Source: CAJXZP01 sp049606935 (GTDB taxonomy: Bacteria > Bacteroidota > Bacteroidia > Flavobacteriales_G > Salibacteraceae). Taken from it: 6,033 bases of DNA. The stretch covers positions 1 to 6,033 of the forward strand of contig JBMYWA010000108.1 of the NCBI GenBank assembly GCA_049606935.1. The letters run 5' to 3'. Positions 1 to 6,033 of this stretch are shown piece after piece; the first letter of the stretch is position 1, and each line of letters begins with the position of its first letter. A program made the position numbers and the translations under genes. The notes beneath the pieces are model-generated. The model had not been told where the DNA came from. It saw only the letters and a list, made by a program, of their open reading frames with translations, and did no database searches.

Positions 1-1511
1 CCTGTTATTTCCATAAAATAAATTCCATCGCTAAATTCTGAAACATCTAATGTATTATTAGATAATACGCCTTGGCTAACAATTACTCCAGTAATTCCTA
101 TCACCTTATAATTACCTTCTATTGCTGGAATCATTAATTCGGTTTGTACTGGATTTGGGTATGCTTTTAAGGGTAATACCTCCAATTCATTCACACTAGT
201 AATTGATGTTGGTAATAATACTTTGTCCACTACATGTACAACACCATTATCAGATGGCACATCTGCAGTAGTAACCTCAGCATCATTAATCATAACCCCA
301 TTTGAAATATCCACCATAATAAGGTCTCCGTTTACCGTAGCAACAGATCCAGATGTTAAGGAGCTAGACATTACCTCGGAGTCTAACACATGGTAGGTTA
401 AGATACTTGTTAAATTCGGATTCCCTAACAAACCAGCTATATCGGTATTCAGCTCTAAGGCTAAATCATTAAAAGCAGTATTGGTAGGTGCAAAAACTGT
501 GAATTTAGCTAATGGATTTGTTAAAATTGGCAACAATTCTTCTTGAACCACTGCAGTTGCCAAATAAGAAAAACCATTATCAATAGCCACATCAACAACT
601 GTTTTGCTTGGTAATACCACTGCATCTAAAACATGTACAACACCATTATCAGCCATTACGTCTGCCATTGTTACCTGAGCTTGATTAACATATACCATTC
701 CAGTTGAAGTCTTGGTCAGTTTAAGTGTATTTGTAGAAGATACAGGATTTACCATATCTCCGTTTGAGATATCTGTAGCTAAAACACCTGTTCCCACCAC
801 ATGGTAGGTGAGTACATCTGTTAAATTTGGCAAAGCTAAAATTCCAGCTATATCCGTATTTAAGGCCGTTGCTAAATCATCAAAAGCGTCATTTGTTGGA
901 GCAAAAACGGTGAAATCGGCAAGCGGATTAGTTAATACGGGCAACAACTCTTGTTGTATAACTGCCGTTGCTAGGTAGGTCATACCGTTATTAAGAGCCA
1001 AATCAACTACCGTTTGACTGGGTAAAATTACCTGATCCAATACATGAACCACTCCATTATCTGCTGTGATATCAGCGGCAGTAACCATTGCTTGATTGGC
1101 GTAAACCATCCCCATTGAGGTTTTGGTCATCTTAATGGTATTTGTCATAGATACTGCATCCACCACATCTCCATTATTAATGGCCGAAGAATTAACAGTA
1201 CTGGATAAAACATGATAGGTAAGAATGTCTGTTAAATTAGGTAGAGCCAGTAAACCAGCTATATCCGTATTTAAGGCAGAAGCTAGAACGGTAAATGCAC
1301 TATCCGTAGGTGCAAACACAGTAAATGTACCCGCAGAATTTTGTAGAGTTACGTCTAACCCCTGTTGTAAAATGGCTGCTTCTAAATAAGTGTGATTTGG
1401 ACTCGTTGCAATAACGTCATCGAACACATTGGTTTGACTGAAACCCGTTAAACCTGTAAAGATCAACCCTAGACCTAAAATCTTTGCTTTTAAAGTAAAC
1501 TTTTTCATCAT
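1..1511 (-). CDS. Secreted three-domain FAS1 (fasciclin) protein with T9SS sorting signal, 3' end cut by window
   Basis: I translated 503 complete codons by hand from the ATG at 1511 with no stop; the gene continues past base 1. Residues 1-26 form a signal peptide: basic MMKKF start, hydrophobic ILGLGLIFTG core, GFSQ end. Three FAS1 domains follow at about residues 27-164, 166-301 and 303-435. Each has the FAS1 hallmarks: FTVFAPT (63, 200, 337), TYHV (98, 235, 372) and NGVVHV followed by D and a LP motif. Residues 439-503 match a type A T9SS C-terminal domain: AYPNP near 450, then a GIYFMEI strand; roughly the last 10-15 residues are missing. FAS1 proteins generally act in adhesion, and T9SS cargo is exported across the outer membrane and anchored or released, so a surface adhesin or matrix role is inferred. 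Two adjacent ATGs (1511, 1508) could start it. No clear Shine-Dalgarno site is present. It lies beyond the hppD terminator, so it is probably its own transcription unit. Confidence 0.93.
   Translation of the reverse strand, partial: MMKKFTLKAKILGLGLIFTGLTGFSQTNVFDDVIATSPNHTYLEAAILQQGLDVTLQNSAGTFTVFAPTDSAFTVLASALNTDIAGLLALPNLTDILTYHVLSSTVNSSAINNGDVVDAVSMTNTIKMTKTSMGMVYANQAMVTAADITADNGVVHVLDQVILPSQTVVDLALNNGMTYLATAVIQQELLPVLTNPLADFTVFAPTNDAFDDLATALNTDIAGILALPNLTDVLTYHVVGTGVLATDISNGDMVNPVSSTNTLKLTKTSTGMVYVNQAQVTMADVMADNGVVHVLDAVVLPSKTVVDVAIDNGFSYLATAVVQEELLPILTNPLAKFTVFAPTNTAFNDLALELNTDIAGLLGNPNLTSILTYHVLDSEVMSSSLTSGSVATVNGDLIMVDISNGVMINDAEVTTADVPSDNGVVHVVDKVLLPTSITSVNELEVLPLKAYPNPVQTELMIPAIEGNYKVIGITGVIVSQGVLSNNTLDVSEFSDGIYFMEIT
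207..1436 (-). repeat. Three tandem FAS1-coding units with a 411-bp period
   Basis: The three FAS1 domains are spaced exactly 137 residues apart: FTVFAPT begins at residues 63, 200 and 337, and TYHV at 98, 235 and 372. The similarity is visible in DNA too, for example the blocks coding for ALNTDIAG near 850-866 and 1260-1276. Units 1 and 2 share an NT(I/L)K(M/L)TKTS segment followed by GMVY. Unit 3 replaces it with a different stretch and is four residues shorter before NGVVHV. This points to internal duplication, with units 1 and 2 the closer pair. Confidence 0.85.
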
Positions 1512-1532
1512 TATTTTGTTTAGTGTTTTTTA

Positions 1533-1591
1533 ATTTTGATGAAACAAACATATAGCTTTGTTTACTTTTTTAGTATTTTGATTAAACAAAA
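1533..1591. promoter_or_regulatory. Two 16-bp direct repeats, each an imperfect palindrome (operator-like)
   Basis: ATTTTGATGAAACAAA (1533-1548) and ATTTTGATTAAACAAA (1575-1590) differ at one base and start 42 bp apart, about four helical turns. The second copy sits in a perfect TTTTG-N6-CAAAA palindrome (1576-1591); the first has one arm mismatch. The first copy overlaps the candidate -7 element of the FAS1 gene, where a dimeric regulator could act. A further palindrome, AAACAAA-N8-TTTGTTT (1542-1563), spans the same -7 element. The sequence pattern is real; the regulatory meaning is inferred. Confidence 0.4.
1545..1552 (-). promoter_or_regulatory. Candidate -7 promoter element of the FAS1 gene
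   Basis: On the minus strand this reads TATGTTTG, a full match to the Bacteroidota -7 consensus TAnnTTTG, and would give a leader of roughly 30 bases before the ATG at 1511. No TTTG is found at the expected -33 distance (the nearest is 34 bases upstream), so the promoter may be weak or activator-dependent. The call rests on one short motif in AT-rich DNA. Confidence 0.35.
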
Positions 1592-1671
1592 ATTACTTAT
1601 TGAAGTATAACTTTTTCTTTAACAATTACTTCAAACATTATTTTTACTAATGAAACGAAACATTTTTTGAC

Positions 1672-1710
1672 AAAAAAAAAGCCACTCACTAATACTAGTG
1701 AATGGCTTTT
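1672..1710 (-). terminator. Intrinsic terminator of the hmgA-hppD operon
   Basis: On the minus strand an 11-bp stem (GCCATTCACTA pairing with TAGTGAGTGGC, arms 1706-1696 and 1691-1681, one G-U pair) closes a four-base loop and is followed by nine T (1680-1672). Four A before the stem can extend the pairing. It begins about 60 bases after the hppD stop. Read on the plus strand, the G-U pair becomes a C-A mismatch, the T tract is only four bases long, and no plus-strand gene precedes it, so it serves the minus strand. Confidence 0.88.
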
Positions 1711-1769
1711 GAAAATTGTGTAAGAGATTTTATCAATCCCCTCATCCCCTTTTCCAACGGGGAATATTA

Positions 1770-2933
1770 TTAAAGTGTTCCTCTGTTTTCTTGCTCTCTC
1801 TCGATTGCTTCGAATAAGGCTTTAAAGTTACCTACACCAAAAGACTGGGCACCCTTTCTTTGAATAATTTCAAAGAACATAGTTGGGCGATCTACCACAG
1901 GTTTAGTGAAAAGTTGTAATAAATAGCCTTCTTCATCACGGTCAATTAATATTCCGTGTTCTTTCAACAATTCTACGTCTTCATCAATTTCACCTACACG
2001 CTCTAACAAATCATCATAATAAGTTTCTGGCACATATAAGAACTCAACCCCACGATCACGCATTGCGCTAACGGTAGCCACAATATCGTTGGTAGCTACA
2101 GCTATGTGCTGCACACCTGCACCTTTGTAGAAGTCAATGTACTCTTCAATTTGCGATTTCTTTTTACCTTCAGCTGGTTCGTTAATTGGAAATTTAATAC
2201 GGCCATTTCCATTACTCATTACTTTACTCATTAAAGCAGTAAATTCAGTGGAAATATCATCATCGGTAAAAGAAACAATTTGAGCAAAGCCCATTACTTT
2301 AGCATAAAACTCACACCACTCTTTCATTTCGCCCCAAGATACATTACCAACCATGTGGTCAATAAATTTTAATCCTACTGGCTCTGGATTGTAATGTGAT
2401 TCCCATTTTTGGTAACCAGGCAAGAAAATACCGTTGTAATTTTTACGCTCTACAAAAATGTGAACAGTTTCTCCGTAGGTATGAATACCCGATCTAACTA
2501 CTTCGCCATGCTGGTCTTTTTCAACAGTAGGCTCCATAAATGATTTTGCTCCACGTTTGGTGGTTTCTTCCCAAGCCGAACGCGCATCCTCTACCCAAAG
2601 CGCAACCACTTTAACACCATCACCGTGCTTATCAATATGCTCATTGATTGGTCCTCCTGGTTCTAATGGAGTAGTTAATACCAAACGAATTTTATCTTGT
2701 TTCAATACGTAAGAAACACGATCTTTTACACCGGTTTCCATACCACAAAAAGCTTCTGATTGGAAACCAAATGCGGTTTTGTAAAAATGTGCCGATTGTT
2801 TTGCATTACCTACGTAAAGCTCTACATAATCAGTACCAAGTAGCGGAAGAAAGTCTTCTGCTTCAGCGAATAACTTTTCTAAGCTATATTCCGTATTTTG
2901 GAGATTTGTTAAATCTTTAATTTCTGCTGCCAT
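1770..2933 (-). CDS. hppD: 4-hydroxyphenylpyruvate dioxygenase
   Basis: This Fe(II) enzyme of the vicinal-oxygen-chelate fold converts 4-hydroxyphenylpyruvate and O2 to homogentisate and CO2 in cytoplasmic tyrosine catabolism. From the ATG at 2933 it has 387 residues, close to the usual 360-400. The N-terminal non-catalytic VOC domain starts near DYVELYVGN (residue 35); the C-terminal catalytic domain starts near FIDHMVGNV. The expected iron ligands are present: His193 (IDHMVGN), His276 (GVQHIA) and Glu355 (MFFEII). The substrate-pocket motif FPINEPA (near 248-254), the GKKKSQI segment and the C-terminal helix with GNFKALFEAIE and RGTL are intact, and resemble the animal-type enzyme as I recall it. 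The frame is open further up to an ATG at 3011, but that start would overlap hmgA by 47 bases and add 26 residues unlike the family, so MAAEIKD is preferred. It lies 31 bases after hmgA in one operon and ends at the terminator at 1672-1710. Confidence 0.96.
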   Translation of the reverse strand: MAAEIKDLTNLQNTEYSLEKLFAEAEDFLPLLGTDYVELYVGNAKQSAHFYKTAFGFQSEAFCGMETGVKDRVSYVLKQDKIRLVLTTPLEPGGPINEHIDKHGDGVKVVALWVEDARSAWEETTKRGAKSFMEPTVEKDQHGEVVRSGIHTYGETVHIFVERKNYNGIFLPGYQKWESHYNPEPVGLKFIDHMVGNVSWGEMKEWCEFYAKVMGFAQIVSFTDDDISTEFTALMSKVMSNGNGRIKFPINEPAEGKKKSQIEEYIDFYKGAGVQHIAVATNDIVATVSAMRDRGVEFLYVPETYYDDLLERVGEIDEDVELLKEHGILIDRDEEGYLLQLFTKPVVDRPTMFFEIIQRKGAQSFGVGNFKALFEAIEREQENRGTL

Positions 2934-2964
2934 ATCTAAATATTTTTTAATGTCATTTTTTAAA

Positions 2965-4125
2965 TTAATGCTTATTCCAAGATTTATAGTATTCTGGATC
3001 GGAAATTTCAACCCCTACCTTAGTCACCATTAACGGTGCAAAGGTATCTACCATTACGGCAAGTTCTTCTGTTTCTTTTTTACCAATACTTCTTTCTGCG
3101 GCTCCTGGATGTGGTCCGTGAACCAAACCTGCTGGATGCAAAGATATATGTCCTGCTTCAATATCGTTACGACTCATAAAATCTCCATCTACATAATACA
3201 GTAATTCATCAGAATCAATGTTACTGTGGTTATATGGAGCCGGTATTGCTTCCGGGTGATAATCGTACAAACGTGGCACAAATGAGCAGATTACAAATGA
3301 CGCTGCTTCAAACGTTTGGTGTATTGGAGGCGGCAAATGAATACGACCGGTAATTGGCTCAAAATCGTGAATAGAAAATTTATATGGGTAATTATACCCA
3401 TCCCAACTGGCTACATCAAAAGGGTGACTAGCGTAATAAATTTCATGAATCACATCTTGCTTTCTAACCTTCATTAAAAACTCCCCTTTTTCATCGTGCG
3501 TTTCTAAAACAGAAGGACCATGAATATCGCGCTCACAAAATGGTGAATGTTCTAGCAATTGCCCGAAATTGTTTCGATATCCCTTTGGCGTAAATACCGG
3601 ATCCGTACTTTCTACAATAAACAGTCTGTTTTCTTCATTATCAAATTCCATTTGATACACCATCCCTCTTGGAACTACTAAATAGTCACCATATTCAAAA
3701 GGAATATTGCCCATTAACGTTTTTAACGTACCCGATCCTTTATGAATAAAGATAACCTCATCTGAATCACCATTTTTATAGAAATATTCTGTTACAGATT
3801 TTTTAGGTGCCGCCAACGTAATGTTTACTGTAGCATTGGTTAAAACCGTTTTTCTACTTTCTAGGTAATCGTCTTCTGGTTTTATTTGAAACCCTTTCAT
3901 TCGGGTCATTTTCAAATTTCTTTCAATGGCCACTTCCGGAGCAACTGAATACTCTTTACCATAGCGCACCACATTTGTAGGCGGATGCATATGGTATAAG
4001 ATAGATGTCATCCCTGCAAATCCGGCAGTACCGAAAACCTGTTCGCTCAACAATTCACCGTTTTCTTTACGGTTAACTGTATGGCGTTTAGAAGGTAGGT
4101 TTCCTAATTTTTGATAAAATGGCAT
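2965..4125 (-). CDS. hmgA: Homogentisate 1,2-dioxygenase (short bacterial form)
   Basis: The enzyme opens the ring of homogentisate with O2 to give maleylacetoacetate, the step after HppD. The 386-residue product starts MPFYQKLG with KRHTVNRK and FGTAGFAG nearby, the family's usual N-terminus. It has a cupin arrangement: an N-terminal half (DEVIFIHKGSG 122-132, EYGDYLVVPRG 144-154) and a C-terminal catalytic half. His269 (PPIHQTFE) and the cluster His300, Glu307 and His336 (HSNIDSDELLYY, then LVHGPHPGA) are the likely catalytic and iron-binding residues; I assigned them by motif, not by alignment. It is shorter than the roughly 430-445 residues of human and Pseudomonas enzymes, and the His-Glu spacing is seven rather than six, as I recall it. 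It is first in the operon, with hppD 31 bases downstream. An A-rich leader (AAAGAAAAT before the ATG) replaces a true Shine-Dalgarno site. Confidence 0.92.
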   Translation of the reverse strand: MPFYQKLGNLPSKRHTVNRKENGELLSEQVFGTAGFAGMTSILYHMHPPTNVVRYGKEYSVAPEVAIERNLKMTRMKGFQIKPEDDYLESRKTVLTNATVNITLAAPKKSVTEYFYKNGDSDEVIFIHKGSGTLKTLMGNIPFEYGDYLVVPRGMVYQMEFDNEENRLFIVESTDPVFTPKGYRNNFGQLLEHSPFCERDIHGPSVLETHDEKGEFLMKVRKQDVIHEIYYASHPFDVASWDGYNYPYKFSIHDFEPITGRIHLPPPIHQTFEAASFVICSFVPRLYDYHPEAIPAPYNHSNIDSDELLYYVDGDFMSRNDIEAGHISLHPAGLVHGPHPGAAERSIGKKETEELAVMVDTFAPLMVTKVGVEISDPEYYKSWNKH

Positions 4126-4146
4126 ATTTTCTTTTTTTGCTTAGTC

Positions 4147-4155
4147 GCAAATATG
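4147..4155 (-). promoter_or_regulatory. Candidate -7 promoter element of the hmgA-hppD operon
   Basis: The minus strand reads CATATTTGC, one base from the Bacteroidota consensus TAnnTTTGC, 21 bases before the hmgA ATG. That would leave a leader of roughly 15 bases. A clean TTTG at -33 is not visible; a T-rich stretch (TTTTTTTCTTTT) lies there instead. Position and motif support it, but only the -7 half is convincing. Confidence 0.45.
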
Positions 4156-4220
4156 AACCTAATTAAAAGAAAAAAACATGATATCCATCAGTAGGCATGT
4201 ACCGATTAATTTTTGAGTTC

Positions 4221-4228
4221 TATATTTA
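4221..4228 (+). promoter_or_regulatory. Weak -7-like element before the envelope gene pair
   Basis: TATATTTA matches TAnnTTTG except for the last base and ends four bases before the preferred ATG at 4233. If used, the transcript would start at or next to the start codon. No TTTG is found at the -33 distance. The stretch 4126-4232 between the divergent genes must hold promoters for both directions, but this one is weakly supported. Confidence 0.22.
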
Positions 4229-4232
4229 CAAT

Positions 4233-4772
4233 ATGCAATCAACACGCCTTCAAAATTCATTTTTAAAATGGGCCATTTTGGTTTTTATTTTTCTGTGTTC
4301 TACCACTACATTTTCACAACGAACTTTGGGACTAGATAAGAAAGGAAAAGTAAAAAGAATTCACTTTTACGAAGGAAGTCATATTAAAATTAAGCTTACT
4401 GATAACGAAAAGGTTTCGGGTACCTTAAATGGTATTTTTGACTCTAGTTTTGTAATTGATGGCAGAAAAATTCTTATGAGCGAAGTAGCAGTAGTTTATA
4501 GTACCCGTAAAGCTATGCGGTTTATTGGTGGTGCGTTAATGGTAGCTGGTGCATTTTACTTTTCTGTAGACGTTATTAATAATACTCTTAATTATTCGGC
4601 TAGAGGGTACTTGGTAAGTAACTCTGTTTGGCAACCCACATTAATTGCCGTTGGTTCTGGCGGAATTTTATACTTTTTCAGCACCCGAAGATCAAAGGTA
4701 AAAGGTCGAGGTAATTTTAAAATCTACAACACATCTCCTATTCCTATTAATTCAGAACCAAAAACCAATTAA
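4233..4772 (+). CDS. Exported or membrane protein with Sm-like segment and two membrane helices, function unknown
   Basis: From the ATG at 4233 the product has 179 residues. I prefer this start over the ATG at 4197 because it yields a clean signal peptide: residues 1-29, with Arg and Lys ahead of the AILVFIFL core and TTFSQ at the end. Residues about 48-88 (beginning GSHIKIKL, then VSGTLNGIFDSSFVIDG) look like a small beta-barrel of the Sm/LSm type by strand and turn pattern; this is an inference. Two hydrophobic stretches follow, about 96-115 (FIGGALMVAG) and 135-151 (PTLIAVGSGGILYFF), then a basic patch (TRRSKVKGR) and a polar tail. I recognise the pattern from unannotated Bacteroidota proteins but know no function. 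Its stop overlaps the next gene's start as TAATG, which suggests translational coupling. It diverges from hmgA. Confidence 0.8.
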   Translation: MQSTRLQNSFLKWAILVFIFLCSTTTFSQRTLGLDKKGKVKRIHFYEGSHIKIKLTDNEKVSGTLNGIFDSSFVIDGRKILMSEVAVVYSTRKAMRFIGGALMVAGAFYFSVDVINNTLNYSARGYLVSNSVWQPTLIAVGSGGILYFFSTRRSKVKGRGNFKIYNTSPIPINSEPKTN

Positions 4773-5113
4773 TGAAATTTCTTCTAATTATTATTCCTTT
4801 TGTATTATTCTCGTGTAAAAACCACAAAATAATTGAATCAAAACCAGACCCAATAGCAACAACACAAACTCCCTGTGATAATGGCGTGAACGCCATTATT
4901 AAACCCTTGGCATTAGATGGGTGTACGTGGATACTTGAATTGCCGAAGGGCGAAAAATTAGAACCCGTAAATTACAGAGAGTTCCTTACTGAAGCAGAAA
5001 TTAAGAACCAAAACCCCATTGGTGTTCGAGTGTCTTTTTACGACACAAAATCGGCCAGCATTTGTATGATTGGAAGAACCGTGGCTATAAGCTGCTTGGA
5101 GCGTTTGAAATAA
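4772..5113 (+). CDS. Small four-cysteine lipoprotein, function unknown
   Basis: This 113-residue protein has a short type II signal sequence: MK, the hydrophobic stretch FLLIIIPFVLF, and a lipobox LFSC with Cys15 as the lipidation site. KNHK follows the cysteine, so the usual sorting rules would place it in the outer membrane or periplasm. The mature part has four further cysteines (35, 51, 98, 108) that could form two disulfides, with the motif DGCTWILELPKGEKLEPVN (49-67) and a later SICMIG and ISCLE pair. Similar small Bacteroidota lipoproteins share a C-W-L-x-L plus 'EPVN' pattern; none I know has a defined role. The ATG overlaps the upstream stop by one base. Codons for residues 35-42 contain a strong hairpin (4878-4899). 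The end of the gene carries the promoter of the queA-like gene. Confidence 0.85.
   Translation: MKFLLIIIPFVLFSCKNHKIIESKPDPIATTQTPCDNGVNAIIKPLALDGCTWILELPKGEKLEPVNYREFLTEAEIKNQNPIGVRVSFYDTKSASICMIGRTVAISCLERLK
4878..4899. repeat. Perfect 9-bp inverted repeat with 4-base loop inside the lipoprotein gene
   Basis: ATAATGGCG (4878-4886) and CGCCATTAT (4891-4899) are exact reverse complements around the loop TGAA. It lies about 105 bases into the lipoprotein coding region and codes for part of DNGVNAII. In mRNA it would be a stable hairpin. No T tract follows on either strand, so it is not an intrinsic terminator. A role in mRNA stability or translation is possible but unproven. Confidence 0.75.
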
Positions 5114-5133
5114 ACGATATATTTCTATTTTCG
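5104..5133 (+). promoter_or_regulatory. Promoter of the queA-like gene (TTTG-N18-TATTTTCG)
   Basis: TTTG at 5104-5107 and TATTTTCG at 5126-5133 are separated by 18 bases, close to the Bacteroidota spacing of about 19-20, and the -7 half differs from TAnnTTTG at one base. The -33 box lies in the last codons of the lipoprotein gene. The -7 box ends four bases before the ATG at 5138, so transcription would begin at or near the start codon. Confidence 0.55.
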
Positions 5134-5137
5134 CGGC

Positions 5138-6033
5138 ATGAAAAGCCAGGTTCAAAATCTTTCTATCAGTGATTTTACGTATGATTTACCTAACGATAAA
5201 ATAGCGATTAAACCCGCTAAAAATCGGAGTGAGTCAAAATTGTTGGTGTACAACCACCAGCAAATTAGCGAAACCATTTTTGATCAACTACCAGAAGTAA
5301 TTGACCCCAATTCGCACTTAGTTTTTAATAACACCAAAGTGGTTCAGGCACGCATCATTTTTCAAAATAGAAATGGCCGTGATATTGAAATTTTCTGTTT
5401 AGAACCGCATGGTGAAGGGGTAGATTTAAGTATTGCGATGTCGACTCAAAAATCTTCTCAATGGATATGTTTGGTAGGCGGAGCAAAAAAATGGAAGGAA
5501 GAATACTTGAGTATTTCTAACAGCAAGGATTTTGAATTACGCGCCTATTTAACCGAAAGGTTAGAAGGAGAGTTTTTAATTACCTTTTCTTGGGTAGCTG
5601 AAGATTTAACTTTTTCTGAAGTACTGGAAAACGTGGGTAGAATACCGTTACCTCCATACATTAAAAGAGAATTAACCAATTCAGACAAAGAACGGTACCA
5701 AACCGTATTTGCCAAGGAAGAAGGGTCAGTAGCAGCACCTACTGCAGGATTACACTTCACCAAAGAAGTCATTTCTCAATTAGCAAAAAAAGGAATTCAA
5801 TCTTCGCAAATTACGTTACATGTTGGGGCAGGAACTTTCAAGCCCGTATCTTCTGACACCATGAAAGATCACCCGATGCATGCCGAATGGATTGATGTGG
5901 ATATGACCACCTTGCAAGAGTTAGCGGAAATGGATAAGCGGATTACTCCGGTAGGAACCACTTCTATGCGTACGTTAGAAAGTTTGTATTGGTTTGGCGT
6001 AAAATGGCTATCACAAACCGAAGACACTTCCAT
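5138..6033 (+). CDS. queA: QueA-family S-adenosylmethionine:tRNA ribosyltransferase-isomerase, 3' end cut by window
   Basis: I translated 298 complete codons from the ATG at 5138 with no stop; the rest lies beyond base 6033. QueA transfers and isomerises the ribosyl part of SAM onto 7-aminomethyl-7-deazaguanine in tRNA, giving epoxyqueuosine. Family motifs are in order: LVFNNTKVVQAR (61-72), GRIPLPPYI (167-175), VAAPTAGLHFT (198-208), LHVGAGTFKPV (227-237), DHPMHAE (244-250) and VGTTSMRTLES (272-282). The central motif is about 20 residues later than in E. coli QueA as I recall it; the extra length lies in the 80-160 region, with WICLVGGAKKWKEEYL. This resembles the longer QueA-like paralogue of Bacteroidota, so activity on tRNA is likely by family but not certain. 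It follows the lipoprotein stop by 24 bases but has its own promoter. No Shine-Dalgarno site is visible. Confidence 0.92.
   Translation, partial: MKSQVQNLSISDFTYDLPNDKIAIKPAKNRSESKLLVYNHQQISETIFDQLPEVIDPNSHLVFNNTKVVQARIIFQNRNGRDIEIFCLEPHGEGVDLSIAMSTQKSSQWICLVGGAKKWKEEYLSISNSKDFELRAYLTERLEGEFLITFSWVAEDLTFSEVLENVGRIPLPPYIKRELTNSDKERYQTVFAKEEGSVAAPTAGLHFTKEVISQLAKKGIQSSQITLHVGAGTFKPVSSDTMKDHPMHAEWIDVDMTTLQELAEMDKRITPVGTTSMRTLESLYWFGVKWLSQTEDTS

Noticed and set aside
207..1436. Regular repeats considered as a CRISPR-like or mobile repeat array
   Set aside because: The 411-bp period is coding and corresponds to complete FAS1 domains, so it is a protein-domain duplication.
1746..1762. CCCC-N9-GGGG hairpin just after the hppD stop
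   Set aside because: Only four pairs, a nine-base loop and no T tract. The much stronger terminator at 1672-1710 explains the operon end.
2934..3011. Upstream extension of hppD to an ATG at 3011
   Set aside because: It would overlap the end of hmgA by 47 bases and add 26 residues (MKFPIQNT...) with no likeness to HPPD. The ATG at 2933 gives normal length and no overlap.
4197..4232. Earlier ATG at 4197 for the Sm-like membrane protein
   Set aside because: It would add MYRLIFEFYIYN in front of a well-formed signal peptide. The ATG at 4233 fits better, although 4197 cannot be excluded.
4958..5155. Minus-strand open frame of 65 codons
   Set aside because: It lies antisense to the lipoprotein gene and the start of the queA-like gene, with no recognisable protein features.
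5545..5772. Minus-strand open frame of 75 codons
   Set aside because: It is antisense to conserved QueA motifs, so it is a shadow of that gene.

Overview
The window looks like chromosomal DNA from a Bacteroidota bacterium, most likely of the Flavobacteriia type. It is AT-rich, Shine-Dalgarno sites are weak or absent, and promoter-like sequences resemble the Bacteroidota pattern (TTTG, then TAnnTTTG). One protein ends in a type IX secretion (T9SS) sorting domain, and signal peptides end in the flavobacterial style (...FSQ). Nothing suggests a phage, insertion sequence, CRISPR array or RNA gene.

Layout. Bases 1-1511 (minus strand) hold most of a secreted protein with three FAS1 (fasciclin) domains and a C-terminal T9SS signal; its last residues lie beyond the left edge. 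Bases 1512-1769 are intergenic. They hold the putative promoter of the FAS1 gene, two operator-like direct repeats and a strong minus-strand terminator. Bases 1770-4125 (minus strand) are a two-gene tyrosine-degradation operon, read right to left: hmgA (homogentisate 1,2-dioxygenase), then hppD (4-hydroxyphenylpyruvate dioxygenase), ending at that terminator. Bases 4126-4232 separate divergent genes. Bases 4233-5113 (plus strand) are two coupled envelope genes of unknown function: a signal-peptide protein with an Sm-like segment and two membrane segments, and a small four-cysteine lipoprotein. Bases 5138-6033 (plus strand) begin a QueA-family gene that runs off the right edge and has its own promoter inside the end of the lipoprotein gene.

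How the genes work together. HppD makes homogentisate from 4-hydroxyphenylpyruvate, the transamination product of tyrosine, and HmgA opens its ring to maleylacetoacetate. The later isomerase and fumarylacetoacetase are not here. The FAS1 protein is probably a surface adhesin or matrix protein and has no visible link to the operon. The QueA-like enzyme belongs to tRNA queuosine biosynthesis by family, but its sequence looks like the longer Bacteroidota-type paralogue rather than the standard short enzyme.

I see no clearly new multi-gene system. The points most worth checking are the coupled envelope pair with a perfect internal hairpin, the QueA-like paralogue with a possibly leaderless mRNA, and the paired palindromes upstream of the FAS1 gene.
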